Origin: Paracoccaceae bacterium
Lineage (GTDB): Bacteria; Pseudomonadota; Alphaproteobacteria; Rhodobacterales; Rhodobacteraceae
NCBI GenBank assembly: GCA_007123625.1
Contig: SKKS01000274.1
Location: 1 to 14,433, forward strand
Reading direction: 5' to 3'
DNA: 14,433 nucleotides
In this document: positions 7,231-14,256 of the stretch, piece after piece
Layout: each line of letters opens with the position of its first letter
Numbering within the stretch: position 1 is the stretch's first letter
Notes under the pieces: model-generated
What the model was told of the DNA's origin: nothing
What the model saw: the letters and a program-made list of their open reading frames with translations, nothing else
Database searches by the model: none
Translations under genes and position numbers: made by a program

Positions 7231-8120
7231 CAGGTATCTGCCCCGCGAAGCCGCAACTTGTTGCGCGCTTCCTGCGGCGTCAGAACCCGCGCCCCCATCC
7301 GCTCGATGATTTCGCGCGCGCGTTCGACCAGTTGGGCATTGGTCGCCAGAACGCCCCTGTCCAGGAAAAGGTTATCCTCAAGCCCGACGCGCACGTTGCC
7401 ACCAAGGGCGACCGCCGCAGCCGCCATCGGCATCTGCATCCGGCTGATCCCGAAACTGGCCCAGCTTGCGCCGGTGGGCAGTTGCGCCTTCATGGCAGCC
7501 ATGATTTCCACCGTTTGGTCGGCCCCCCAGGGGATGCCGAGGCACAACTGGAACATGGGCGGATCGGCCAGCAACCCGTCGGCCATCATCGCCTTGGCAA
7601 AGCGGATATGACCAAGCTCGAACACCTCGAGTTCGGGCTTGACGCCCCACTCCAGCGTCAGTGCCGCCATGCGCCGCAGGATCGGCGGGGTAGAAATGTA
7701 GATCGTATGATCATTTCCGAAATTGAGTGTTCCGCAATCCAGTGAACAGATCTCGGGCAGGCAGTCCCTGATATGGGTGAGTCTTTCGTCAGGACCGATC
7801 ATGTCGGTGCCCGGCCCTGGCATTGCCCAGTCCGTTTCCGATGGCGCCCAGTCGCCGCCCATACCGGCCGTCAGGTTGATGATAACGTCCGTGGCGCTGT
7901 TGCGCACCCTGTCCACCACCTCGCGAAACAGCGCCGGATCGCGCGAGCCCTTGCCCGTGTCCGGATCGCGGACATGGATATGGACGCAAGCCGCCCCTGC
8001 CTTTGCCGCCTCGATCGCCTGCGTTGCGATCTGTTCGGGGGTGACGGGCACATGCCGGGACTTGCCCACAGTATCGCCCGCACCAGTCACCGCGCATGTG
8101 AGGATGACCTCGTGATTCAT
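7230..8120 (-). CDS. BKACE-family beta-keto acid cleavage enzyme, resembling 3-dehydrocarnitine cleavage enzyme (CdhC-like)
   Basis: A 296-residue TIM-barrel enzyme of the DUF849/BKACE family. The metal-binding motif VHIHVRDPDTG has His47 and His49; the family's downstream glutamate is Glu248 in RVGLEDN, and NLTAGMGG at 82-89 and SLDCGTLNFG at 126-135 are also family landmarks. BKACE enzymes condense a beta-keto acid with acetyl-CoA and split it into acetoacetate and a shortened acyl-CoA. As I remember the Pseudomonas CdhC sequence, several blocks match closely (GAGDTVGKS, LDCGTLNFG, QLCLGIPWGA, the C-terminal GARVLTP), which favours 3-dehydrocarnitine to betainyl-CoA plus acetoacetate. It is the first gene of the operon, with AGGAG upstream of its ATG and a CdhR-like regulator diverging from it. 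Exact substrate is inferred. Confidence 0.88.
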   Translation of the reverse strand: MNHEVILTCAVTGAGDTVGKSRHVPVTPEQIATQAIEAAKAGAACVHIHVRDPDTGKGSRDPALFREVVDRVRNSATDVIINLTAGMGGDWAPSETDWAMPGPGTDMIGPDERLTHIRDCLPEICSLDCGTLNFGNDHTIYISTPPILRRMAALTLEWGVKPELEVFELGHIRFAKAMMADGLLADPPMFQLCLGIPWGADQTVEIMAAMKAQLPTGASWASFGISRMQMPMAAAAVALGGNVRVGLEDNLFLDRGVLATNAQLVERAREIIERMGARVLTPQEARNKLRLRGADT

Positions 8121-8149
8121 GCTTCTTTTCTCCTGCCCTCGTCGTTAAA

Positions 8150-8194
8150 TCTTGATCTACAATCTGCCTTATCGTATCGTTTTTTCGACATATG
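8150..8194 (-). promoter_or_regulatory. Putative operator/promoter element, copy 1 (upstream of the BKACE-importer operon)
   Basis: TCTTGA (8150-8155) and CGTTTTTTCG (8178-8187, continuing ACATAT) are separated by 22 bases. The same arrangement occurs at 13745-13789. TCTTGA ends 29 bases before the ATG of the minus-strand gene; in the other copy the distance is 27. The T-rich half also lies 18 bases or less from the regulator start at 8206, which allows autoregulation. Likely target: the adjacent GlxA/CdhR-type regulator (inference). Confidence 0.5.
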
Positions 8195-8205
8195 AATTGA
8201 GCAAA

Positions 8206-9324
8206 ATGGCGAAATTATACACCTCCATTCCTGTTGCCAAACCGCTGCCGCCGCCAGCGCGGACCTCGGGGCCTTCGCATCCGCAGCGGGTGACATTCCT
8301 CATCGTACCACGCTTCAATCTCATCGAGCTGGTCGCCCTGATCGAGCCGATGCGGATCGCAAACTATCTTTCGCCGTTTCCGCTTTACGAGTGGGAAATC
8401 GTATCGTTCGACGGTGTCCAGATCGAAGCGTCGAACGGCTTTACCATCGAAGCCAAGGCGCCCGACGAACGCAAGCGCCGCGATGACATCATTTTCGTCC
8501 TGGCAAGCTGGGGCGCGGAAACCTATAAGAACCGAGATGTTACCAACTGGATCCGCCGGCAGTGGCGCGACGGCGTCCGGATCTGTTCGGTCGAGATGGC
8601 GAGCTATATCTTGGCCCGTGCGGGCATGCTCAAGGGGCGCAAGGTGGCGATGCATTTCGCCTATGCGCCGGGTTTTGAGGAAGAGTTCCCTGATATCGAG
8701 CTTGTCGATCAGATCTTCACCCGCGATGACAAGCTGTTGTCGTGCTCGGGGTCGTTCGCATCGGCAGACTTGATGCTCTTTCTCATACGCGAGCGCCATG
8801 GCGAGGGCCTGCTCAGCGAGATTTGTGATCAGCTCATGATCAGCCCTCCCCGGCCGCCAACTGCCCCGCAAAGGCGTGGCCTTGGCAACGGAATCGAGAA
8901 TTTGCCGCCGCTCATCCGCGAGACGATCCAGCTTATGGAGAACCATCTGTCCGAGCCGCTGGAAGTTCCTGCCATCGCGGCGGAACTGGGGCTGTCGCAG
9001 CGCCAGCTTGAGCGGACTTTCAAGCAGACCGTCGGCTGTACAGTGGTGCAGTTCGGCCTGCTGTTACGCCTGCAACATGCGCGCGCATTGCTGATCGGCA
9101 CACGCCAATCGATAAGGCAGATCGCCACGGCATCCGGTTTCAACACGCTGTCGCACTTCGCCCATGCCTTCAGACGCTGTTTCGGTCGCAGGCCCAGCGA
9201 ATACCGGCAAGCCTGGCCCAAGAACGACCCTTCGCCACACTGGCCCGGCAGCCTGACGAAATATCTTGAAATGCTGCAACATCGCACCGCGCGCTCGGTG
9301 CGCGCCCGGCGGACCGAGCCATAG
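8206..9324 (+). CDS. GlxA/CdhR-type transcriptional regulator (DJ-1/PfpI-like domain plus AraC HTH)
   Basis: A 372-residue regulator. Residues 28-210 form a class-I-glutamine-amidotransferase-like (DJ-1/PfpI) sensor domain with RVTFLIVPRFNLIELVALIEP at its start and Cys127 in VRICSVEMASYILARAGML at the nucleophile-elbow position. Residues 240-335 are an AraC HTH pair (IAAELGLSQRQLERTFKQ and IRQIATASGFNTLSHFAHAF, then RRPSEYR). This architecture is shared by CdhR, GbdR and ArgR of pseudomonads, which sense carnitine, betaine or arginine-related compounds. It diverges from the BKACE gene across an 85-base gap, the usual position of CdhR. I chose the ATG at 8206 (MAKLYT); the frame also opens at a TTG at 8152, but that start would sit in the promoter region. 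Its likely targets are both minus-strand operons. Confidence 0.88.
   Translation: MAKLYTSIPVAKPLPPPARTSGPSHPQRVTFLIVPRFNLIELVALIEPMRIANYLSPFPLYEWEIVSFDGVQIEASNGFTIEAKAPDERKRRDDIIFVLASWGAETYKNRDVTNWIRRQWRDGVRICSVEMASYILARAGMLKGRKVAMHFAYAPGFEEEFPDIELVDQIFTRDDKLLSCSGSFASADLMLFLIRERHGEGLLSEICDQLMISPPRPPTAPQRRGLGNGIENLPPLIRETIQLMENHLSEPLEVPAIAAELGLSQRQLERTFKQTVGCTVVQFGLLLRLQHARALLIGTRQSIRQIATASGFNTLSHFAHAFRRCFGRRPSEYRQAWPKNDPSPHWPGSLTKYLEMLQHRTARSVRARRTEP
9283..9302 (+). repeat. GC-rich inverted repeat at the 3' end of the regulator gene
   Basis: CGCACCG (9283-9289) and CGGTGCG (9296-9302) are perfect inverted copies around CGCGCT. They lie inside the last codons of the regulator, shortly before the convergent end with the dehydrogenase gene. 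No T-run follows on either strand, so this is at best a weak bidirectional 3'-end structure. Confidence 0.3.
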
Positions 9325-9358
9325 CCTCCACTCCGGGACGACGCCGAGGGTTTGGGTT

Positions 9359-10321
9359 CTACCCGTCCGAACCCCTGACACGTCGTACCGCACGGATGGC
9401 ATTCAGGACCGCCACAATTTCGTGGTCGCGCGTCGAAGCCATCTCAATGAAATGCCGTCCCGCAGCAATCTCGTTGCAGCCATCCACCATACGGTCGCGC
9501 AACTCCTGCGTCAATTCCGGTGCTTCCAGCCGGGTCCAGGGCCATTTCAGTGCGGGGCCGAACTGATCAAGGTTGGTCGCCATGCCTCCCTCGCCGCAAG
9601 CGACGTGAAAGGCCATGCACTGGCCCTGAACCGCCATGCGCGGCGCAGGGCCGTTCATGAGTGCGATGTCGATATCCTCGGGCGTCGCCTCGCCATTGGC
9701 GACCATGTGCAGGGCCTCGCGCCAAAGCGCTTCCTGCAGTCGCGTGGCGACGAACCCGGGGATCTCCTTCTTCATCACAAGCGGTTCCTTGCCAGCGACC
9801 TTGAAAAAGGCCGCTGCCCAGTCAACGGCCGCCTTTTCGGTCTTCTTGCCGCCGACGATCTCGACCAGAGGCAGCAGATACGGCGGGTTGAACGGGTGGG
9901 CGATGACCGTCCGTTCCGGCGTGCTGCAGAGCGCCTGGATCTCAGTCATCATCAACCCCGAGGTCGAGGAGCCGATGACGCAGGCACGCGGCGCAAGCCG
10001 GCCCAGCCGCTCGTAAAGTGCCTGCTTGATGTCTAGCCTCTCCGGGGCGCTTTCCTGAATGAACTCGGCCGCTGATACCGCTGTCGCCAAATCGTCTGTC
10101 ACCGTCAACCGCTCCATCGAGGCGCCGGGCGCCAGTCCGAGCGCGGTCAGACTGACCCAGGCGGTTTCGATGATGTCCATAAGCGCCGGGCGCTCTGTCA
10201 TCGCATGCACATAAGCGGTCACATCGTAACCACGGGCCAGGAAATGCGCGGCCCAGCCGCCGCCGATGGGGCCCGCCCCGATCGTGGTTACGCGGCGAAC
10301 AGAAGCGGGATCGGGATACAT
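9359..10321 (-). CDS. L-carnitine-dehydrogenase-like 3-hydroxyacyl dehydrogenase (CdhA-like)
   Basis: A 320-residue NAD-dependent dehydrogenase, the same size as bacterial L-carnitine 3-dehydrogenases. The Rossmann nucleotide site is TIGAGPIGGGW at 13-23. Catalytic-region motifs are IGSSTSG at 116-122 and AHPFNPPYLLPLVEIVGG at 141-158 (His142 and Glu154 as the expected dyad). FIQESAPERLDIK at 87-99, ALWREALHMV at 198-207 and DQFGPALKWPWT at 252-263 match what I remember of Pseudomonas CdhA. It would oxidise a free 3-hydroxy acid such as carnitine to the 3-keto acid, the substrate of the BKACE enzyme. The ATG at 10321 follows the upstream hydratase stop by one base, with AAGGGG before it; the longer frame to 10549 lies inside the hydratase gene. 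It is the last gene of its operon and converges on the regulator gene. Confidence 0.88.
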   Translation of the reverse strand: MYPDPASVRRVTTIGAGPIGGGWAAHFLARGYDVTAYVHAMTERPALMDIIETAWVSLTALGLAPGASMERLTVTDDLATAVSAAEFIQESAPERLDIKQALYERLGRLAPRACVIGSSTSGLMMTEIQALCSTPERTVIAHPFNPPYLLPLVEIVGGKKTEKAAVDWAAAFFKVAGKEPLVMKKEIPGFVATRLQEALWREALHMVANGEATPEDIDIALMNGPAPRMAVQGQCMAFHVACGEGGMATNLDQFGPALKWPWTRLEAPELTQELRDRMVDGCNEIAAGRHFIEMASTRDHEIVAVLNAIRAVRRVRGSDG

Positions 10322-10322
10322 C

Positions 10323-11120
10323 TCAGCGCCCCTTGAATACGGGTTGGCGTTTCTCGGCAAAGGCGGCGACGCCTTCCATGGCATCCTCTGACGCCAGCAT
10401 GGCGCGATAGGTTGGCAGTTCGCCGTTTCGCATTTCGGCAAAAGCGCGTTCCAGTGGCAGGCACTGGATGGCGCGCTCGACCTCCTTGACAGACTGCATC
10501 GCGAGCGGTGCCGAAGCGGCGATCCGATCGGCCCACTCGCGCGCCACACTCATCAGGTCCGCCGCAGGAACGACCCGGTTGACCAGCCCGTAGTGCGCCG
10601 CCTCGGCCGCGCTCATCCGCCGGCCCAGCAGAAACATCTCATTTGCGATGTTGCGCGGGATCAGCCTTGGCAGGCGCTGCAGGGCACCGGCATCGGGCAC
10701 AATGCCAAGGGGCATTTCTGGCAGGCCGAATTCGACGTGCTCGGCGGCGATGATCAGGTCGCAGGACATGGCGATCTCGAATCCGCCGCCGATGGTCAAC
10801 CCGTTCAACGCGCAGATCACGGGCTTGTTCAGCCGCCAGTTTTCGGTCAGGCCGGCAAAGCCGCCATCGCCATAATCTTCCTCCCACCAGTTGTTGAGCG
10901 TCATGTCGCCCTGATTGAGCGCTTTCAGGTCCCAACCGGCGGAAAACACCCGGTCTCCAGCCGCTGTCAGGATGGCGCACCACAGTTCGGGATCGTCGCG
11001 CAGAAGCGCGAAGGCCTGACCCATTTCCTGGCTCATGGCACGGTCAATGGCATTGACCTTGGGCTTGTTCAACGTGACTTCCAGAACGCGGCCGCGGCGG
11101 GTGACTTCGATGACGGACAT
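10323..11120 (-). CDS. Enoyl-CoA hydratase/isomerase family protein, carnitinyl-CoA dehydratase-like (CaiD-like)
   Basis: A 265-residue crotonase-fold protein. The oxyanion-hole region VFSAGWDLKA (58-67) and ALNGLTIGGGFEIA (104-117), followed by FGLPEMPLGIVPDAG (131-145), place Glu115 and Glu135 at the two positions occupied by the catalytic glutamates of CaiD. The GGFAGLTE segment and the C-terminal FAEKRQPVFKGR also match E. coli CaiD closely from memory, more than generic enoyl-CoA hydratases. It would hydrate crotonobetainyl-CoA (or an analogue) to carnitinyl-CoA, or the reverse. The start at 11120 is preceded by GAGG six bases upstream; the frame also opens at a TTG at 11132, which overlaps the monooxygenase stop. 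It lies between the monooxygenase and the CdhA-like gene in one transcript. Confidence 0.86.
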   Translation of the reverse strand: MSVIEVTRRGRVLEVTLNKPKVNAIDRAMSQEMGQAFALLRDDPELWCAILTAAGDRVFSAGWDLKALNQGDMTLNNWWEEDYGDGGFAGLTENWRLNKPVICALNGLTIGGGFEIAMSCDLIIAAEHVEFGLPEMPLGIVPDAGALQRLPRLIPRNIANEMFLLGRRMSAAEAAHYGLVNRVVPAADLMSVAREWADRIAASAPLAMQSVKEVERAIQCLPLERAFAEMRNGELPTYRAMLASEDAMEGVAAFAEKRQPVFKGR

Positions 11121-11128
11121 GGGTAACC

Positions 11129-12163
11129 TCAACGGAAAGCAGGAATGACGTTCTTGCAGAACAGTTCAAGCGAGCGTTTCTGATCTTCCAGACCATAGCC
11201 CATCGAGGCATAGTAGATGAAACTGTCCACCCCCATGTCCTGATACGGTTTCAGCTTTTCGATCACCGCGTCAGGTGTGCCGAACATCAGATTGTTGGAC
11301 AGCATCTGCGGATCGTATTCGGCGCGGTTTGCGATGGATTCCAGCGGGGCCTGGGCCGGAAATCCGTTTTTCACATCGCCCAAGTTCTTGAACAACGTCT
11401 CGAACTGCGACAACTGGCGCTGCGCGGCGCGCACCGGCTTCATCCATTCGTCCTTGGTGTCGAATACGGCGGTGTGGCGCATCATCGCCATGACCGGGCG
11501 CTTCTTGCCGGGATTGGCCGCCACAGCCTCGTTCAGGCGGTTCATATAGGTTTGCGCCTCGTCCATGCCACGGGTCAGGGGCCAGGACATGATGTTGCAC
11601 TCGTTCTTGACCGCATAGTCATAAGTGATGGGCGCGCGAGCCGCGACCCAGATTGGAACCTCGGCCTGCAACGGTTTGGGGCAAGAGGTGGATGCCGGAA
11701 ACGACCAGAACTGCCCCTCATGCGCGTAGTCGCCCTGCCACAGCTTTCGCACCACCGGCAGCATTTCCTGCATGTATTGCCAGGCATCCGATTGCTTCAG
11801 CCCCGGCGCCATCCGGTCGAACTCGCGCTGGTATGCGCCCGAGCCGATACCGAATTCCAGTCGTCCTTTCGAGATCAGGTCGATGAACGCGGCCTCGCCT
11901 GCGACCTTTATCGGGTGCCAGTAGGCCGCGGCGACACAGGCGGTGCCCAGGCGGATCGTCGAGGTGTGCTGCGCCCACCAGGCGAGGATCGAGAACGGGT
12001 TCGGCGCAATCGTCATCTCCAGCGCATGATGCTCGGCCGCCCAAGCAATCTCGAACCCGCCATCCTCGGCCATCTGCACCATTTCTAGAGTGTGTTGCGC
12101 CACGTCACGCATATCGAGCGTGGCGTCCATGCGTTCAAGATTGATCGCGAGTTGGAACTTCAT
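11129..12163 (-). CDS. LLM-class (bacterial luciferase-like) flavin-dependent monooxygenase
   Basis: A 344-residue TIM-barrel protein with luciferase-family features: an AEHHAL segment near residue 43, IRLGTACVAAAYWHPIKVA, RLEFGIGSGAYQREFDRM (flavin/phosphate-binding turn), VPIWVAARAP, and a C-terminal GTPDAVIEKLKPYQDMGVDSF. Such proteins oxidise substrates using reduced FMN supplied by a separate reductase; none is visible in the window. The start at 12163 is supported by GGGAGG six bases upstream. No flavin monooxygenase belongs to the CdhABC carnitine route, so its role is unknown. Luciferase-like enzymes open N-heterocycles in the Rut (RutA) and trigonelline (TgnA) pathways, and RidA and alpha/beta-hydrolase genes lie nearby, so oxidative C-N chemistry is a reasonable guess. 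Confidence 0.85.
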   Translation of the reverse strand: MKFQLAINLERMDATLDMRDVAQHTLEMVQMAEDGGFEIAWAAEHHALEMTIAPNPFSILAWWAQHTSTIRLGTACVAAAYWHPIKVAGEAAFIDLISKGRLEFGIGSGAYQREFDRMAPGLKQSDAWQYMQEMLPVVRKLWQGDYAHEGQFWSFPASTSCPKPLQAEVPIWVAARAPITYDYAVKNECNIMSWPLTRGMDEAQTYMNRLNEAVAANPGKKRPVMAMMRHTAVFDTKDEWMKPVRAAQRQLSQFETLFKNLGDVKNGFPAQAPLESIANRAEYDPQMLSNNLMFGTPDAVIEKLKPYQDMGVDSFIYYASMGYGLEDQKRSLELFCKNVIPAFR

Positions 12164-12169
12164 CACATG

Positions 12170-12175
12170 CCTCCC
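12170..12175 (-). promoter_or_regulatory. Ribosome binding site of the flavin monooxygenase
   Basis: The minus strand reads GGGAGG, six bases before the ATG at 12163. This rules out the longer frame starting at 12205. Confidence 0.7.
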
Positions 12176-12235
12176 AAGGTTTTTTCCTGCGGTGTCGGGC
12201 CGCATCCCGTGTCCGGTCCATGCCCGAAGGGCCGC

Positions 12236-13717
12236 TCATCGCATCACGAAGGGATTGGCCATAGGTTCGGATGAGGTGTTCACCCAGACTGTCTTTGGCC
12301 GCGTGTAGTCATACATGGCCTGAAAGCCGCTCTCGCGCCCGTAGCCCGATCCCTTGACGCCGCCAAAGGCCGCGATCGGTGAAACGGCGCGATAGGTGTT
12401 GATCCAGACGATGCCCGCCCGGACGGCCCTGGCCATCCGCATCTGGCGCGCGCCGTCGCGGGTGAAGATGCCCGCCGCCAGCCCGTGCACGCTGGAATTG
12501 GCCAGTCGGATTGCTTGTTCCTCGGTCTTGAAGCGCAAGACCGACAAGACAGGGCCGAAAAGTTCGGTGTCCACAATCGTCAGATCGGGGCGGGGGCAAT
12601 CGATAATGGTCGGTTCAAAATAGGTGCCGCCACGACCCGGCGGCTGCTTTCCGCCGGTCAGGATTCGCCCGCCTTCCTTCTCGGCAAGGGCGACCTGGCG
12701 CTGGATATGGGCAAGCTGTCCCTCGGTGCACAACGGCCCCATCTGGGTGTTTTCCTCCAGCGGGTCACCAATGCGGATCGAGCGAGCCAGGGCCACCATC
12801 TTTTCCAGAAAGGCATCCGCAATGCTGTCCTGCACCAGCAGGCGTGATCCGGCCACGCAGCTTTGCCCGGTTGCCCCAAAAATGCCCGCGACCGAGCCAT
12901 TCACCGCGCTTTCAAGATCGGCGTCCTCGAATACGATGAAAGGCGACTTGCCACCCAGCTCCAGCGAAACCTCGGCAAAGTTTTCGGCCGAGTTGCGAAT
13001 GATCTGCCGCGCCGCCCCCGGCCCGCCGGTAAACGACACCCGCGCCACCAGCGGGTGAGAGGTCAGCGCCCGTCCGCAGGGCTCGCCATGGCCAGTGACG
13101 ATGTTGATCACACCGGGCGGGAAACCGGCCTGAGCGACCAATTGCCCGAAATCGAGCATCGCTGCCGAGGCATGTTCAGAGGCCTTCAGCACCACCGTAT
13201 TGCCTGCCGCCAGCGCTGGGCCGATCTTCACGGCGACAAGGAACAGTTGCGAATTCCACGGCACGATGGCCGCGACGACGCCGAGGGGCTCACGGCTGGT
13301 GAATACGAAAAGGTCGGGCTTGTCGATAGGCAGGGTCTCGCCCGAAAGCTTGTCTGCGGCACCGGCATAGAACTGGAAGAATTCAGCGATGTATTTCGCC
13401 TGCCAGCGGGTTTCCTTCAGCATCTTGCCGGTGTCAATGGTTTCCGCGCGGCCAAGATCTTCGGACCGCTCGGCCAGAAGTTCAGCCAGTCGGCGCAGAC
13501 ACTTTCCCCTCTCACTGGGCGTCATTGCGGCCCAAGGCCCGGAGGAGAAGGCGCGGTCTGCGGCGCGCACGGCGCGATCGACATCGGCCTCGGTCGCTTC
13601 AGGAATGCGCGCCCAAGGCTTTCCGGTGATCGGCGAGACACTGTCAAAAGCCTCGCCATCGGAGGCATGCACCCATTCGCCATCAATCAGCATATGGTAG
13701 TTTCTTATCGCGTCCAT
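12236..13717 (-). CDS. NAD(P)-dependent aldehyde dehydrogenase
   Basis: A 493-residue aldehyde dehydrogenase with every catalytic element: PWNSQLF with Asn155, VVLKASEHA with Lys178, SFTGGPGAAR (cofactor turn, 228-237), SLELGGKSP with Glu253 as general base, and GQSCVAGSR with Cys287 as nucleophile. The C-terminal FGGVKGSGYGRE is also standard. It oxidises an aldehyde to an acid in the cytoplasm. Candidates in this context are 4-trimethylaminobutyraldehyde (giving gamma-butyrobetaine), betaine aldehyde, or an aldehyde released by the neighbouring flavin monooxygenase, as in the trigonelline pathway. Sequence alone does not choose. The start at 13717 has GGGGAGG six bases upstream; the frame to 13786 would run through the promoter element. 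It is the first gene of the second minus-strand operon, 72 bases ahead of the monooxygenase. Confidence 0.93.
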   Translation of the reverse strand: MDAIRNYHMLIDGEWVHASDGEAFDSVSPITGKPWARIPEATEADVDRAVRAADRAFSSGPWAAMTPSERGKCLRRLAELLAERSEDLGRAETIDTGKMLKETRWQAKYIAEFFQFYAGAADKLSGETLPIDKPDLFVFTSREPLGVVAAIVPWNSQLFLVAVKIGPALAAGNTVVLKASEHASAAMLDFGQLVAQAGFPPGVINIVTGHGEPCGRALTSHPLVARVSFTGGPGAARQIIRNSAENFAEVSLELGGKSPFIVFEDADLESAVNGSVAGIFGATGQSCVAGSRLLVQDSIADAFLEKMVALARSIRIGDPLEENTQMGPLCTEGQLAHIQRQVALAEKEGGRILTGGKQPPGRGGTYFEPTIIDCPRPDLTIVDTELFGPVLSVLRFKTEEQAIRLANSSVHGLAAGIFTRDGARQMRMARAVRAGIVWINTYRAVSPIAAFGGVKGSGYGRESGFQAMYDYTRPKTVWVNTSSEPMANPFVMR

Positions 13718-13723
13718 CGGTCG

Positions 13724-13730
13724 CCTCCCC
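13724..13730 (-). promoter_or_regulatory. Ribosome binding site of the aldehyde dehydrogenase
   Basis: The minus strand reads GGGGAGG, six bases before the ATG at 13717, fixing this start. Confidence 0.75.
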
Positions 13731-13744
13731 TGAACTTGCCTCAT

Positions 13745-13800
13745 TCTTGAACGAGGATTTTTTTGCGATATGCGTTTTTTCGCCATGTCGCGGCGAAAAA
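13745..13800 (-). promoter_or_regulatory. Putative operator/promoter element, copy 2, with a perfect inverted repeat
   Basis: TCTTGA (13745-13750) and CGTTTTTTCG (13773-13782, continuing CCATGT) are separated by 22 bases, exactly as at 8150-8194, and TCTTGA ends 27 bases before the aldehyde dehydrogenase ATG. In this copy TTTTTCGCC (13776-13784) and GGCGAAAAA (13792-13800) form a perfect 9-bp inverted repeat with a 7-base spacer, typical of a dimeric regulator site. The rest of the divergent gap (13718-13744 and 13801-13863) shows only ribosome sites and no convincing consensus promoter. Confidence 0.55.
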
Positions 13801-13863
13801 TCTGAGTTCACACACTTGCCTGAATGCCACCGTTACAGCAAGAAAACGCGACAGGGTGACGAT

Positions 13864-14256
13864 ATGGAAAAGCAGGTCATTGGAGCGCCGTTGGTGATAG
13901 GTGGGCGGCAACTGTCGCTTTCGCGCGCCATCCGGGCCGGTGATACGGTCTACTTGACCGGGCAGGTTCCTTTTCAGGACGGTCAGGTCATGACATGGGG
14001 AACGATCGAGGATCAGACGCGGGCCGTGCTGGATGAAATCACCCGAACGCTGGCCATGGCGGGCTGCGAGCGCAGTGATGTGGTCAAGGCGATGGTCTGG
14101 CTGAAGGAGCGGGCCGATTTTCCGGGTTTCAACACAGTCTATGCCGAGTATTTTCCCGAGGCGCCCCCTGCCCGCTCGGCCTTGATCAGCGATTTTCTGG
14201 TGGATGTGCGCGTCGAGGTGGAGGTGATCGCGTGGAAACCTGTGGGAACCGAATGA
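13864..14256 (+). CDS. RidA/YjgF/UK114-family protein (RutC-like)
   Basis: A 130-residue protein of normal RidA length. VYLTGQVP at 29-36 and the C-terminal PPARSALISDFLVDVRVEVEVIA (101-123) are family landmarks. Arg104 is at the position of the substrate-binding arginine of RidA, and Glu120 is in the conserved V-E-x-E region. RidA proteins hydrolyse enamine/imine intermediates to carbonyl compounds and ammonia; RutC is the member used with a luciferase-like oxygenase in uracil degradation. The ATG at 13864 follows a GGGTGA ribosome site; the frame also opens at a TTG at 13747, but that extension would include the operator region and lacks RidA-like sequence. Transcription diverges from the aldehyde dehydrogenase, and the stop overlaps the next start (ATGA). 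Confidence 0.9.
   Translation: MEKQVIGAPLVIGGRQLSLSRAIRAGDTVYLTGQVPFQDGQVMTWGTIEDQTRAVLDEITRTLAMAGCERSDVVKAMVWLKERADFPGFNTVYAEYFPEAPPARSALISDFLVDVRVEVEVIAWKPVGTE

Noticed and set aside
9325..9374. Intrinsic terminator between the convergent regulator and dehydrogenase genes
   Set aside because: GGGTTC (9354-9359) and GAACCC (9369-9374) can pair, but no T-run follows on either strand and the stem overlaps the dehydrogenase stop.
13776..13800. Reading the inverted repeat as a rho-independent terminator
   Set aside because: It lies between divergent genes, the stem itself carries the A/T runs, and no U-run follows the stem in either direction; an operator is more plausible.
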